From Candidatus Fimicola merdigallinarum (GTDB lineage: Bacteria > Bacillota > Clostridia > Lachnospirales > Anaerotignaceae), in assembly GCA_017694425.1 (NCBI GenBank), contig JADIMX010000128.1, positions 1 through 47,098 on the forward strand: DNA of 47,098 nucleotides. Direction: 5' to 3'. Positions within the stretch are counted from its first letter, which is position 1. Every line of letters begins with the position of its first letter. The notes under the pieces were generated by a model. The model saw only the letters and a program-made list of their open reading frames with translations, made no database searches and was not told the DNA's origin. The translations under genes and the position numbers were made by a program. Of the stretch, positions 33,589 through 43,011 are shown piece after piece.

Positions 33589-34773
33589 ATGTTTTTGGCA
33601 TTGTGGAATTATTTAAAGGGATATGTTATTATAAAGGTATCCGGTTTTTCAACGGAAAGGTTTATAAATATGGCATCTTACAGAGGGATTTATATATGGG
33701 ATATGAAAACCTATGACGGCTATATTTACATAAAAGTTTCGCTTTCCGGTTTTAAACTTTTGAAAGAGTGTGCTAGGAAAACAGGGTGTAAATTTGAAAT
33801 AGTTAATAGATGTGGGCTTCCTTTTTTCGTATATAGATACAGAAAAAGAAAGTTACTAGCTTTGGGAATACCTGCCTTTGTCATTTTTATATACATACTT
33901 TCTTCTTTCCTTTGGAAAATAGATGTTGTGGGTAATGATAGGGTTTTAGATACTTCTATTATTGAAATGTTGGAGAAAGAGGGCATAAAGGCTGGGACTT
34001 TAAAATTTAAAGTTGATACTAAAGATATAGCTAAAAAACTTATAGAGGAGTTTCCCGACATATCTTGGGCATCTGTTAGCTTAAAAGGTACAGATATGAT
34101 TATAAAAATATCTGAAACCATTGAAAAAACAGATATGGAGGACAACACTCCTAGTGATATTGTGGCTACAAAAGATGGTATAATAGAAAGTGTAGCTGTT
34201 TCTTCAGGAACGCCTTTAGTATCACAAGGTGATGTTATATATAAAGGTGATGTTCTTGTAAGTGGCGAGATTATACTTAAAGACGGTGAGGAGGAAGTAG
34301 GCAGACAGCTTACTTCTGCTAAGGCTAAAGTTTTTGCTAAGATATGGTATGAGTTTTATAACGAAGTACCTCTTTTTTATACAGAAAATATATATACTGG
34401 AAATGAAAAAAATGATACTTATTTTAAATTTAAGGATATTATAATTAATATACTAAGCCCTAATATTTTATATGAAAATTTTGATAAGACCGTAGTTTAT
34501 GAAAATAAGCTGTCTATTGGTGACTATGACTTGCCTATTTCTATAATAAAGGAAAAATATATGGAGTATGAAGTTGTGGATAAAGAACGCACCGAAGACG
34601 AGGCTAAAAGTATCATAGAATACAAAATTGAGGAAAATATTATGGATAATATACCTGAGGGTGATATAGTTCAAAAAGATACAGAGTATATAGTTAAGGA
34701 TAACAAGGTTTACGCAAAGACAACAGTTGCCGTAATAGAGAGAATTGACGAAAGACGTTTAAGGAGTGAGTAA
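33589..34773 (+). CDS. yqfD: Sporulation protein YqfD
   Basis: A 394-residue protein with an N-terminal domain of about 85 residues (GYVIIKVSGFSTERFINMA), a single membrane helix (LLALGIPAFVIFIYILSSFLW, about 88-108) and an extracytoplasmic or intermembrane region. It includes KIDVVGNDRVLDTSIIEMLEKEGIKAGTLK, a POTRA-like block, and DIVATKDGIIESVAVSSGTPLVSQGDVIYKGDVLVSGEI, the family signature. In B. subtilis yqfD is needed for sporulation. It follows yqfC and precedes phoH, the conserved order. Confidence 0.92.
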   Translation: MFLALWNYLKGYVIIKVSGFSTERFINMASYRGIYIWDMKTYDGYIYIKVSLSGFKLLKECARKTGCKFEIVNRCGLPFFVYRYRKRKLLALGIPAFVIFIYILSSFLWKIDVVGNDRVLDTSIIEMLEKEGIKAGTLKFKVDTKDIAKKLIEEFPDISWASVSLKGTDMIIKISETIEKTDMEDNTPSDIVATKDGIIESVAVSSGTPLVSQGDVIYKGDVLVSGEIILKDGEEEVGRQLTSAKAKVFAKIWYEFYNEVPLFYTENIYTGNEKNDTYFKFKDIIINILSPNILYENFDKTVVYENKLSIGDYDLPISIIKEKYMEYEVVDKERTEDEAKSIIEYKIEENIMDNIPEGDIVQKDTEYIVKDNKVYAKTTVAVIERIDERRLRSE

Positions 34774-34777
34774 TACT

Positions 34778-35740
34778 TTGGAACAGACAGAAAAGGTTGT
34801 TGAAATACGAAACGAAAATATTTCAAATGTTTTTGGACAGTTCGACAAAAATGTTAAGAAGATAGAGAAAGAATACGGAGTTAAAATTGTAAATAGAGGC
34901 GAGGGTGTAAAGGTTGTTGGAGATAAAGTATCTTGCGACAAGGCTTACAATGTTCTTCAGTCTTTAAATAATATAGCTGAAAAAGGCGAGGTTATAGGTG
35001 ACCAAAATGTAGAATATTTTATGCAGAGTGCAGACGAAGAATTTTCTCAGGTTGAGAGAATATATGATGATGCTATATGCCTTACTATAAACGGACGACC
35101 TGTAAAGCCTAAAACTCTTGGGCAGAAAAAATATATAGACCTTATTAGAGATAATACAATAGTTTTTGGTGTAGGTCCTGCCGGTACAGGTAAAACATAT
35201 CTTGCTATGGCAATGGCTATAACAGCTTTTAAAAATAATGAGGTTAATAGAATTATACTTACAAGACCGGCAATAGAGGCTGGTGAAAAACTTGGTTTTC
35301 TTCCAGGAGATTTACAACAGAAAGTTGACCCCTATTTAAGGCCACTTTATGATGCACTTTATGAGATTATGGGTGCTGAAAAGTTTATGCAGAATATGGA
35401 GAAAGGGCTTATAGAGGTAGCACCTTTAGCCTATATGAGAGGTCGTACTCTTGATAATGCCTTTATTGTGCTTGATGAGGCACAGAACACAACTCCTGAG
35501 CAGATGAAGATGTTTTTAACTAGAATTGGATACGGTTCTAAGGCTGTTATAACTGGTGACCTTACTCAGATTGACCTTGGAGAGGGTAAAAAGTCTGGTC
35601 TTGTAGATGCAGTTAAAATACTATCATCAGTTGACGACATTGGAATATTGCAGTTTACAAACAGAGATGTTGTAAGACACCCTCTTGTTCAGAAAATTAT
35701 AAATGCTTATGAAAAATATGAGAATAAGAAGCGGAAGTGA
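34778..35740 (+). CDS. phoH: PhoH-family ATPase
   Basis: About 320 residues from TTG 34778. The ORF track starts at GTG 34766, which overlaps the AAGGAG site; TTG with 11-base spacing lies just after the yqfD stop. It has a KH-like N-terminal part (EYGVKIVNRGEGVKVVGDKVSCDKAYNVL), Walker A VGPAGTGKTYLA and Walker B IVLDEAQNTTPEQMKMFLTR. PhoH proteins are predicted RNA-linked ATPases, and placement next to ybeY suggests a link to rRNA processing. Confidence 0.93.
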   Translation: MEQTEKVVEIRNENISNVFGQFDKNVKKIEKEYGVKIVNRGEGVKVVGDKVSCDKAYNVLQSLNNIAEKGEVIGDQNVEYFMQSADEEFSQVERIYDDAICLTINGRPVKPKTLGQKKYIDLIRDNTIVFGVGPAGTGKTYLAMAMAITAFKNNEVNRIILTRPAIEAGEKLGFLPGDLQQKVDPYLRPLYDALYEIMGAEKFMQNMEKGLIEVAPLAYMRGRTLDNAFIVLDEAQNTTPEQMKMFLTRIGYGSKAVITGDLTQIDLGEGKKSGLVDAVKILSSVDDIGILQFTNRDVVRHPLVQKIINAYEKYENKKRK

Positions 35741-35745
35741 TATAA

Positions 35746-37866
35746 TTGAGTTTTTCCGATAATTTTAGCAAGAAAGCTATTTTAATACTTAACTCGGTGC
35801 TTATGGTGGTTGCTGTTCTTGTGACTTTTTTCTCTATTACAACTGGTTCTTACATTAGAGAAAAAGAGAATATTCAAGTTGGAAGTGTTGCCACAAAGAA
35901 ATATGTAGCACCGGTTGACACAGTTGATACTATAGCTACCGAAAGGCTTAAGGAGGAGGCTAGGGATAGTGTAAGCCCTCTGTATAAGCATAATCCTTAT
36001 GTGGAGCAGGAAAGTAGGCAAGATGTTTCAGATTTCTTTAACGAGCTTGACAGTATGCTTTTAAGATATGATAACGGAGAAAGTCTTGATTCTCTTTTAC
36101 AGGAAACTAGCTTTAAACTTCCTGTTGTCCTTACCTATTCTCAATACGTTAGCTATAACTCACTTAGTCAGTTTGACAGATACACTTTTGTTGATGATAT
36201 ACAGTCTATAATACGATATGTTTATGAGCAGGGTGTAACTGATGATGGGGAGGATAAGGCTTGCGAGCTTGCTAAAGAGAGAATATCTACTTTAAGTTGG
36301 AGTGATACGTTAAAGGAAATGGCAAGTGCTATTATGTCTAGTGCTATAAATCCTAATCTTGTTATAGACGAGGAGAGTATGGAGGCCAGCAGAGAGAGGA
36401 AGGTATCTGAAGTTTCTGATGTTATTATAAAGAAAAATCAGAAGATAGTTGACGAAGGCGAAGTTATAACACAGGATATATACGATAGGTTAGAGCTTTT
36501 AAACCTTATAGACAATGAAAGTAGTGATAACATACTTCCTATAATGGGTAGTTTCATTGTTTCTGCTATGATTTTTATTGCTGTTTCCATATATCTATAT
36601 AGCCAAAAAAGGCAGTCTATATATAAACCTAGTGAAATGCTTATGCTTTTTACTATTTATATAATAACTGTTTTAGTTCTTAGGCTTACTGCCCATATGA
36701 CTAATTTTTCGCCTATACCTACGGTGATTTTTGCTATGCTTACATCAATACTTATAGATTTAAACACAGCACTTGTTTTTAATGTGTTTGTTGCAGTTAT
36801 AGGCACATTTATATTTAATGGCGATATGCAGTATGCTTTATACTTTGTTGTAACTGGTACATTTTCGGCACTTTTTATGCAGTATACTGACAGAAGAAAT
36901 AGAATAATATTTGTTGCTTTCGGTGTGTTTTTGGTAAATTTTATAACGCGTTTCTCTTTGGCATTGTTTTTTGAAAGTGGCTACAGCGTAAATCTTTTGA
37001 AAGACGGATATTATTCTGCCATAATAGGTGTGGTTTGTCTTATAATAACTATTGGTAGCTTACCTATATGGGAGGCAGTTTTTGAGGCTAACACCACAAT
37101 AAAACTTCTTGAACTTGCAAACCCTAATAATGAGCTTTTAAGAAAACTTATGATAGAAGCCCCTGGTACATACCATCACTCACTTATGGTTGCAAACCTT
37201 GCAGAAAGGGCATCTTTAGATATTGGGGCAAATGCTACCTTGGTTAGGGTAGGGGCATATTATCACGATATAGGAAAGTTAAAGTACCCTATGTATTTCA
37301 GCGAAAATCAAATGGGTGAAAATCCTCACGATAATTTAGACCCATACAGTAGTGCTAAGATTATAATACAGCATATACAAAATGGAATTGATATTGCTAA
37401 CGAAAAGAGATTACCAAAATCTATAAAAAGTATTATACAGGAACATCAAGGTACTACTCTTGTTAAATATTTTTATTTTAAGGCTACAAAAAGATACTCT
37501 GATGAAGGTGTAGACGAGGCTGACTTTAGGTATAAAGGTCCTATACCTGAAAGCAGGGAGTCTGCTATAGTTATGCTTGCCGATTCTGTTGAGGCTGGGG
37601 TTAGAAGTATTATGAAAGATGGTAACGATATAGGTCGTGCTGACGAGATGATAAAAAATATTATAAAGGACAAGCTTGATGACGGTCAGCTTAATAATTG
37701 CGACCTTACAATGAAGGACCTTGAAACTATAAGACATTCATTTGTTAAAGTTTTTGAGGGTATGTATCATCAGAGAGTTTCATATCCTAAGAGCGAGGAA
37801 TTAAAAGAGGCATCAAAGCATAACAAAGAGGTTATGGAGAAGAAAGAAAAGGAGAAAGAAAAATGA
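35746..37866 (+). CDS. pgpH: PgpH-type membrane HD phosphohydrolase (c-di-AMP phosphodiesterase)
   Basis: A 706-residue protein: first membrane helix (ILNSVLMVVAVLVTFFSITTGSYI), an extracellular 7TMR-HDED domain of about 230 residues, seven membrane segments (about 270-455) and a cytoplasmic HD domain with YHHSLMVANLAERAS, RVGAYYHDIGKLKYP and IIQEHQGTTLVKYFYFKA. Characterised homologues hydrolyse the second messenger c-di-AMP. The C-terminus is strongly charged (EVMEKKEKEKEK). It starts at TTG 5 bases after phoH and ends in a 4-base overlap with ybeY. Confidence 0.93.
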   Translation: MSFSDNFSKKAILILNSVLMVVAVLVTFFSITTGSYIREKENIQVGSVATKKYVAPVDTVDTIATERLKEEARDSVSPLYKHNPYVEQESRQDVSDFFNELDSMLLRYDNGESLDSLLQETSFKLPVVLTYSQYVSYNSLSQFDRYTFVDDIQSIIRYVYEQGVTDDGEDKACELAKERISTLSWSDTLKEMASAIMSSAINPNLVIDEESMEASRERKVSEVSDVIIKKNQKIVDEGEVITQDIYDRLELLNLIDNESSDNILPIMGSFIVSAMIFIAVSIYLYSQKRQSIYKPSEMLMLFTIYIITVLVLRLTAHMTNFSPIPTVIFAMLTSILIDLNTALVFNVFVAVIGTFIFNGDMQYALYFVVTGTFSALFMQYTDRRNRIIFVAFGVFLVNFITRFSLALFFESGYSVNLLKDGYYSAIIGVVCLIITIGSLPIWEAVFEANTTIKLLELANPNNELLRKLMIEAPGTYHHSLMVANLAERASLDIGANATLVRVGAYYHDIGKLKYPMYFSENQMGENPHDNLDPYSSAKIIIQHIQNGIDIANEKRLPKSIKSIIQEHQGTTLVKYFYFKATKRYSDEGVDEADFRYKGPIPESRESAIVMLADSVEAGVRSIMKDGNDIGRADEMIKNIIKDKLDDGQLNNCDLTMKDLETIRHSFVKVFEGMYHQRVSYPKSEELKEASKHNKEVMEKKEKEKEK

Positions 37867-38333
37867 CAGTTCTTTTTGACAATAGATATGAGGGACAGTT
37901 TGACGAGGAATTTTTTCAAATGATAGAGAAAATTGCTCTTTTAAGTCTTGAGTATGAAGATTTTGATACAGACTGTGAAATAAGCGTTTCTTTAGTTGAT
38001 AATAATGAAATTAAAGATATAAACAGCAGATTTAGAAATATTGATTCGGCTACTGACGTTTTAAGTTTTCCACAGCTTACTTTTGAGGAAGATGAAATTT
38101 GTGACGTAAACGAGAATGACGAAATTATTCTTGGGGATATTATAATATCTGTTGAGAGAGCTATGGAGCAGGCAAAAGAGTATGGTCATTCTTTAAAAAG
38201 AGAAATAGCATTTTTGACTGCTCATAGTATGTTACATCTTCTTGGTTACGACCATATGGTTAAAGAGGAAGAGGAAGTTATGTTTAAAAAACAGAAAGAA
38301 ATATTAAATATTGCCGGTATACCTAGAGAGTAA
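37863..38333 (+). CDS. ybeY: Endoribonuclease/rRNA maturation factor YbeY
   Basis: 156 residues with the zinc motif THSMLHLLGYDHM (the family HGxLHLxGYDH with Ser for Gly at the second position), and the FRNIDSATDVLSFP block. YbeY takes part in 16S rRNA 3'-end maturation and ribosome quality control. It starts with ATG overlapping the pgpH stop by 4 bases. Confidence 0.94.
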   Translation: MTVLFDNRYEGQFDEEFFQMIEKIALLSLEYEDFDTDCEISVSLVDNNEIKDINSRFRNIDSATDVLSFPQLTFEEDEICDVNENDEIILGDIIISVERAMEQAKEYGHSLKREIAFLTAHSMLHLLGYDHMVKEEEEVMFKKQKEILNIAGIPRE

Positions 38334-38354
38334 AATTATTTGGGAGGGATACTT

Positions 38355-38735
38355 TTGGATAATAGGCAACTTATAGAAAAAGCTAAGGAAGCTATGGAAA
38401 ATTCATACTCACCATATTCAAATTTTAAGGTGGGGGCTTGTCTTTTATGCAAAGACGGTACAATATATACAGGGTGTAATATTGAAAACTCAAGTTTTGG
38501 TGCTACAAACTGTGCTGAGAGAACGGCTATTTTTAAGGCTGTGTCCGAGGGTAAAAGAGAATTTTTGAAGATTGCAGTTGTGGGAAGTGGAGAGGATTTA
38601 ACTTTCCCTTGTGGCATATGTCGTCAGGTTATGTCAGAATTTATGCTTGACGGGGAAGTTATACTTGAGGATAATAACAGAGAAATTAAAGTTTTTAAGG
38701 TTAGGGATTTATTGCCTTATGCCTTTAGTCTTTGA
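38355..38735 (+). CDS. cdd: Cytidine deaminase
   Basis: About 126 residues from TTG 38355 (GGGAGG 7 bases upstream). The ORF track start 38340 lies on the ribosome site itself. Zinc and catalytic motifs are NCAERTAIFKAV (Cys-Ala-Glu) and FPCGICRQVMSEF (PCxxC), and YSPYSNFKVGACL marks the N-terminus. It deaminates cytidine and deoxycytidine for pyrimidine salvage. In many Firmicutes cdd sits just before era; here a uracil-DNA glycosylase is placed between. Confidence 0.95.
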   Translation: MDNRQLIEKAKEAMENSYSPYSNFKVGACLLCKDGTIYTGCNIENSSFGATNCAERTAIFKAVSEGKREFLKIAVVGSGEDLTFPCGICRQVMSEFMLDGEVILEDNNREIKVFKVRDLLPYAFSL

Positions 38736-38756
38736 GATTTAAAAGAAGGTGATTTT

Positions 38757-39317
38757 TTGGCAGAGAAAAGCTGGGAAATGCTAGAGGGTGCTTGTAGAGG
38801 TTGTAAAAAGTGTAGACTTTGGGAAACTAGGACAAACATTGTTATAGGTACAGGCAATAAAAATGCAGATATAATGTTTGTTGGGGAAGGTCCGGGGCGA
38901 CAGGAGGATTTGACGGGAGAACCTTTTGTTGGTGACGCTGGAAAGCTTTTAGATAAAATGCTTAGTGCTATAAACCTTAGTCGTAATGAGGTTTATATTG
39001 CAAATGTTGTAAAATGTAGACCGCCAGGTAATAGGGACCCTCACGACGACGAGCAGGAGGCTTGTCTTAATTATTTAAGGTATCAGCTTATGCTTGTAAA
39101 ACCTAAAATAGTAGTTTGCCTTGGTAGAATTGCATCTAGGGTTATTATTTCACCGGATTTTAGGATAACTAAGGATAGAGGTAAATGGTATGACAAAAAA
39201 GGCTATAAATTTATAGCTACATATCACCCGTCAGCATTGCTTCGTGACCCTAGCAAAAAACGTCCTGCTTGGGAGGACTTTAAAAGTATAAGAAAAATGT
39301 ACGATAGTATAAAATAA
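38757..39317 (+). CDS. Uracil-DNA glycosylase, family 4 (Fe-S type)
   Basis: A 186-residue family 4/5-type glycosylase. Cluster cysteines are in CRGCKKC (about 13-19) and in NVVKCRPPGNRDPHDDEQEAC (about 82-101). The active-site region is FVGEGPGRQEDLTGEPFVGDAGKLLDKML, and ATYHPSALLR is the second motif. It removes uracil from DNA. It starts at TTG after AAGAAGG. Its location beside cytidine deaminase puts two uracil-related activities together, though this may be chance. Confidence 0.94.
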   Translation: MAEKSWEMLEGACRGCKKCRLWETRTNIVIGTGNKNADIMFVGEGPGRQEDLTGEPFVGDAGKLLDKMLSAINLSRNEVYIANVVKCRPPGNRDPHDDEQEACLNYLRYQLMLVKPKIVVCLGRIASRVIISPDFRITKDRGKWYDKKGYKFIATYHPSALLRDPSKKRPAWEDFKSIRKMYDSIK

Positions 39318-39338
39318 ATTTTTTAAGGAGAGAATATT

Positions 39339-40244
39339 TTGGCAAAGAAATTTTATTCAGGCTTTGTTTCACTTGTAGGAAAGCCTAATGTAGGAAAATC
39401 AACACTTATGAACTGTCTTATTGGCGAAAAGATAGCTATAATATCAAATAAGCCACAGACAACTAGAAATAAAATTACAAGTATACTTACAAAAGAGGAT
39501 TATCAGGCTGTATTTATCGATACTCCAGGTATACATAAACCTAAATCAAAACTTGGACATTATATGGTAAAATCAGCAGAAACAAGCCTTAATGAGGTTG
39601 ATGTGGTGCTTATGCTTGTTGAACCTAGTGAAAAGGTTTGGGAGATGGATAGCTACGTTATAGAAAAACTTAAAAATGTAAAAACTCCTGTTGTGCTTGT
39701 AATAAATAAGGTTGATACAGTAGAGAAAGAAACTCTTTTAAAGGTTATAGATGTTTATAGAGGTCTTTACAATTTCGCTGAAATTGTACCGGTTTCAGCA
39801 TTAAAGGGAGAAAATACAGACACATTATTACAGGTTATAAAGAAATATCTTCCGGAAGGACCGCAGTATTTCCCAGCAGATATGGTTACTGACCAGCCTG
39901 AAAGACAGATAGCATCTGAGATAATAAGAGAGAAAGCATTAAGACTTTTACAAGACGAAATTCCTCACGGTATTGCTGTTGAAATAACATCTATGAAAAA
40001 AAGACAAGATAAAAATCTTGTAGATGTTCAAGCTACTATATACTGTGAAAGAGATTCCCACAAGGGAATTATAATCGGTAAGCAGGGTTCTATGCTTAAA
40101 AGAATTGGAACATACGCAAGACAGGATATAGAAAATCTTTTAGGCTCTCCTATAAATCTTCAGCTTTGGGTTAAGGTTAAAAAGGACTGGAGAGATAGCG
40201 ACTTTTTACTTAAAAATTTTGGCTACGATTCAAAAAATATTTAA
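39339..40244 (+). CDS. era: GTPase Era
   Basis: A 301-residue ribosome-assembly GTPase: G1 GKPNVGKSTLM, G3 DTPGIHKPKSKLG, G4 VINKVD, then the KH domain with SHKGIIIGKQGSMLKRIG that binds the 16S rRNA 3' end. The start is TTG with AAGGAGAG upstream. It is followed by yqzL and recO as in other Firmicutes. Confidence 0.97.
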   Translation: MAKKFYSGFVSLVGKPNVGKSTLMNCLIGEKIAIISNKPQTTRNKITSILTKEDYQAVFIDTPGIHKPKSKLGHYMVKSAETSLNEVDVVLMLVEPSEKVWEMDSYVIEKLKNVKTPVVLVINKVDTVEKETLLKVIDVYRGLYNFAEIVPVSALKGENTDTLLQVIKKYLPEGPQYFPADMVTDQPERQIASEIIREKALRLLQDEIPHGIAVEITSMKKRQDKNLVDVQATIYCERDSHKGIIIGKQGSMLKRIGTYARQDIENLLGSPINLQLWVKVKKDWRDSDFLLKNFGYDSKNI

Positions 40245-40325
40245 GAAATATTGGGAGAATATAAATCTATTATCGGGAGAACATATAAGTGTATAATTAA
40301 GTTTATATGAAAGAGGGTTCGGTAT

Positions 40326-40478
40326 ATGGATTTATTATGGACAATGTTTGAGAAAAGTGGAAATGTTGAGATTTACCTTAAGTATAAGGAAAGAGAGAGA
40401 AATGACTTTGAAAGCCTTAACAAAGGTGGTCTTGAAGTAGCACATTTTGGCGAAAACAAGATTATGAACATATTTTAA
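40326..40478 (+). CDS. yqzL: YqzL-like small protein
   Basis: A 50-residue protein absent from the ORF track: it begins MDLLWTMFEKSGNVEIYLKYKE. This resembles B. subtilis YqzL in size, start (WxxFxxTGNIDxYLxxK-like) and location between era and recO. The function is unknown. It has GAGGG upstream of the ATG. Confidence 0.85.
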   Translation: MDLLWTMFEKSGNVEIYLKYKERERNDFESLNKGGLEVAHFGENKIMNIF

Positions 40479-40504
40479 GGTGGATTTTATATCCACCTAT
40501 TTTT
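40478..40504 (+). terminator. Hairpin between yqzL and recO
   Basis: AGGTGGAT and ATCCACCT (40478-40498) with a short loop, then ATTTTTAC. A weak terminator or attenuator that would reduce transcription into recO. Confidence 0.55.
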
Positions 40505-40525
40505 ACATACGGAAGTGGTGCGTTT

Positions 40526-41263
40526 ATGGCTATTGAGAAGATTAGAGGTATAGTTATAAAGGAAATGAATAAAGGTGAAACCAGTAAAAACCTTATTGTG
40601 CTTGCTAAGGGTAAAGGTAAGATTTTTATGTCGGCTAAGGGTTCAAGAAAGTCTAAAAGCCCTCTTATGGCATCTAGTCAGATTTTTTCCTACTGCGATT
40701 ATGTAGCCTTTGAAAGTAAAAATTTCTACAATATAAACCAAGCTGAAATTATAGAAAACTTCTATAATATAAGAACGGATATAGAAAAACTTGCCTACGC
40801 TTCATATATTGTTGATTTGGTGGAGAGAACTTGCCCCGAGGATATGGAGTGTGACGATATTATGCTACTTCTTTTAAAAACTCTATCTGTACTATCAAAA
40901 ACAGATATAAACCCTAGATTTTTAACAGTTATATTTGAAATAAAATATATGTCCCTTATGGGTTTTATGCCTGAAACAGATAGCTGTGTTTTTTGTGGTA
41001 ATAATGAAAGCCTTAGCTATTTTTCTATGGCTGAGGGTGGAGTTATGTGTGAAAAGTGTAAGAAAAAAGGTTTTGACGGTAGTTTTATATCCGGTGGCAC
41101 TTTATCGGCACTTAAGTATATATTATGTAGTGATATTAAAAAACTATTTTCATTTAAGGTATCTGACGAGGTTTTCTTTGAGCTTAGAAGTATATCAAGA
41201 AAATATATTGCTTCTCATATAAATATGACCTTTAAAACCCTTGAGTTTGCCGAGAGCCTTTAA
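40526..41263 (+). CDS. recO: DNA repair protein RecO
   Basis: A 245-residue recombination mediator with an N-terminal OB fold (GIVIKEMNKGETSKNLIVLAKGKGKIFMSAKGSRKSKS) and a helical C-terminal part with the zinc motif DSCVFCGN ... GVMCEKCKKKG. It loads RecA onto SSB-covered DNA with RecR. The start ATG has a GGAAGTGG site. It is the last gene before the glycine T-box. Confidence 0.95.
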   Translation: MAIEKIRGIVIKEMNKGETSKNLIVLAKGKGKIFMSAKGSRKSKSPLMASSQIFSYCDYVAFESKNFYNINQAEIIENFYNIRTDIEKLAYASYIVDLVERTCPEDMECDDIMLLLLKTLSVLSKTDINPRFLTVIFEIKYMSLMGFMPETDSCVFCGNNESLSYFSMAEGGVMCEKCKKKGFDGSFISGGTLSALKYILCSDIKKLFSFKVSDEVFFELRSISRKYIASHINMTFKTLEFAESL

Positions 41264-41267
41264 GGTA

Positions 41268-41296
41268 TTGACAAATTTAGATACATTTGATAGATT
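41268..41296 (+). promoter_or_regulatory. Promoter of the glyS T-box transcript
   Basis: TTGACA (41268-41273), a 17-base spacer and TAGATT (41291-41296), starting 5 bases after recO. The core is the same as at the leucine T-box. Confidence 0.75.
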
Positions 41297-41302
41297 TATA
41301 AA

Positions 41303-41530
41303 TAAGTTAATAAATTGCGTTGATGAAAAGGAGTAGTACTGTGTATACTTAAAGAGAGCTGACGGTTGGTGTAAGTCGGTAGTTAAGCAGTATGAAGGCG
41401 TTTCGGAGCATTTTTCTATGAGAGGGCATATATTTTTATGTGTCAAAGAGGGTGGAACCGCGGAAGTTAATGGCTTTCGTCCCTTACAATATATTTTTGT
41501 TGTAATGGGATTGAGGGCTTTTTTTATTTT
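41303..41530 (+). promoter_or_regulatory. Glycine T-box leader (GGC specifier)
   Basis: Stem I signature AGAGAGCTGACGGTTGGTGTAA, a specifier segment TATGAAGGCGTTT with GGC (41397-41399, Gly) and the T-box GAGGGTGGAACCGCG (41448-41462). It precedes glyS, so uncharged tRNA-Gly would turn on glycyl-tRNA synthetase. It is shorter than the leucine leader, as is common for glycine T-boxes that lack part of Stems II/IIA. Confidence 0.94.
41472..41527 (+). terminator. T-box terminator before glyS
   Basis: CCCTTACAA pairs with TTGTAATGGG (one bulge), extended by GCTTTCGT against GATTGAGGGC, and followed by TTTTTTT. It is the terminator alternative to the antiterminator formed by the T-box. Confidence 0.85.
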
Positions 41531-41584
41531 AAAAAATATCCCTTTAATATCCCAAAAATCTAAATTTTTTCGGAGGTATATATA

Positions 41585-42970
41585 ATGGAAAAGACGATGG
41601 AAAAAATTGTTGCACTTGCTAAAGCAAGAGGTTTTGTTTACCCAGGTTCAGAAATTTACGGTGGACTTGCCAACACTTGGGACTACGGCCCTATTGGTGT
41701 GGAGCTTAAAAACAATGTTAAAAAAGCTTGGTGGAAAAAATTTGTACAGGAAAGCCCATACAATGTAGGTGTTGACTGTGCTATACTTATGAACCCTATG
41801 ACTTGGGTTGCATCAGGTCACGTTGGTGGATTTAGCGACCCGCTTATGGACTGTAAGGAATGTAAAGAGAGATTTAGAGCCGACAAGATGATAGAGGACT
41901 TTATGGCTGAAAAAGGTATGCCAGAAGAGGCTGTTGACGGTTGGAGCAATGAGAAAATGAAACAGTTCATTGACGACAACAACATACCTTGCCCAAGCTG
42001 TGGTGCTCACAACTTTACAGATATTAGACAGTTTAACCTTATGTTTAAAACATTTCAGGGTGTTACAGAAGATGCTAAAAATACAGTTTATCTTCGTCCA
42101 GAAACTGCTCAGGGTATATTCGTAAACTTTAAAAATGTTCAGAGAACATCAAGAAAGAAAATACCTTTCGGTATAGCTCAGGTTGGTAAATCATTTAGAA
42201 ATGAGATTACTCCAGGTAACTTTACTTTCAGAACAAGAGAATTCGAACAGATGGAGCTTGAATTCTTCTGTAAACCTGACACAGACCTTGAATGGTTCGG
42301 ATACTGGAAAGATTACTGTGTAAACTTCCTTAAAGGCTTAGGTATAAAAGATGACGAAATGCGTATTCGTGACCACGAACAGGAAGAACTTTCACACTAC
42401 AGTAAAGCTACAAGCGATATTGAGTTCCTTTTCCCATTCGGTTGGGGCGAGCTTTGGGGTATAGCTGATAGAACAGACTTTGACCTTACACAGCATCAGA
42501 ACACATCTGGTGAGGATATGTCATACTTCGACCAAGAAATGAATGAAAAATATATCCCTTACGTTATAGAGCCATCTTTAGGTGCAGACCGAGTTACACT
42601 TGCTTTCCTTTGCTCAGCTTATGACGAGGAGGAAGTAGGAGAGGGAGATGTTAGAACAGTTCTTCATTTCCACCCAGCATTAGCACCTGTTAAAGCTGCT
42701 GTTCTTCCTTTATCTAAAAAACTTTCAGAGAAAGCAACAGAGGTTTACTCTATGCTTGCTAAAGAGTTTAATGTTGAGTATGATGAGGCTGGAAGTATCG
42801 GTAAGCGTTACAGAAGACAGGACGAAATAGGTACTCCTTTCTGTATAACATACGATTTCGATTCTTTAGAAAACAATACTGTTACAGTTAGGGATAGAGA
42901 TACTATGGAACAGATTAGACTTTCAATAGATGAACTTATTCCTTACCTTAAAGGTAAAATGGAATTTTAA
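41585..42970 (+). CDS. glyS: Glycyl-tRNA synthetase, dimeric single-chain type
   Basis: A 461-residue class II synthetase of the alpha-2 (archaeal/eukaryotic-like) type. It has the N-terminal [25 protein letters not shown], zinc-type cysteines [13 protein letters not shown] and [11 protein letters not shown], motif 2 [27 protein letters not shown], motif 3 [13 protein letters not shown] and the C-terminal anticodon-binding domain from about residue 365. It charges tRNA-Gly. Start ATG with GGAGG upstream. Confidence 0.96.
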   Translation: MEKTMEKIVALAKARGFVYPGSEIYGGLANTWDYGPIGVELKNNVKKAWWKKFVQESPYNVGVDCAILMNPMTWVASGHVGGFSDPLMDCKECKERFRADKMIEDFMAEKGMPEEAVDGWSNEKMKQFIDDNNIPCPSCGAHNFTDIRQFNLMFKTFQGVTEDAKNTVYLRPETAQGIFVNFKNVQRTSRKKIPFGIAQVGKSFRNEITPGNFTFRTREFEQMELEFFCKPDTDLEWFGYWKDYCVNFLKGLGIKDDEMRIRDHEQEELSHYSKATSDIEFLFPFGWGELWGIADRTDFDLTQHQNTSGEDMSYFDQEMNEKYIPYVIEPSLGADRVTLAFLCSAYDEEEVGEGDVRTVLHFHPALAPVKAAVLPLSKKLSEKATEVYSMLAKEFNVEYDEAGSIGKRYRRQDEIGTPFCITYDFDSLENNTVTVRDRDTMEQIRLSIDELIPYLKGKMEF

Positions 42971-42976
42971 TTAATA

Positions 42977-43011
42977 AAAAAAGCAGAGTTTAAAAACTCT
43001 GCTTTTTTTAT
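42977..43011. terminator. Bidirectional terminator after glyS
   Basis: AAAAAAGCAGAGTTT and AAACTCTGCTTTTTTT pair in a long stem with T-runs on both sides; shared with the convergent minus-strand gene. Confidence 0.9.
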
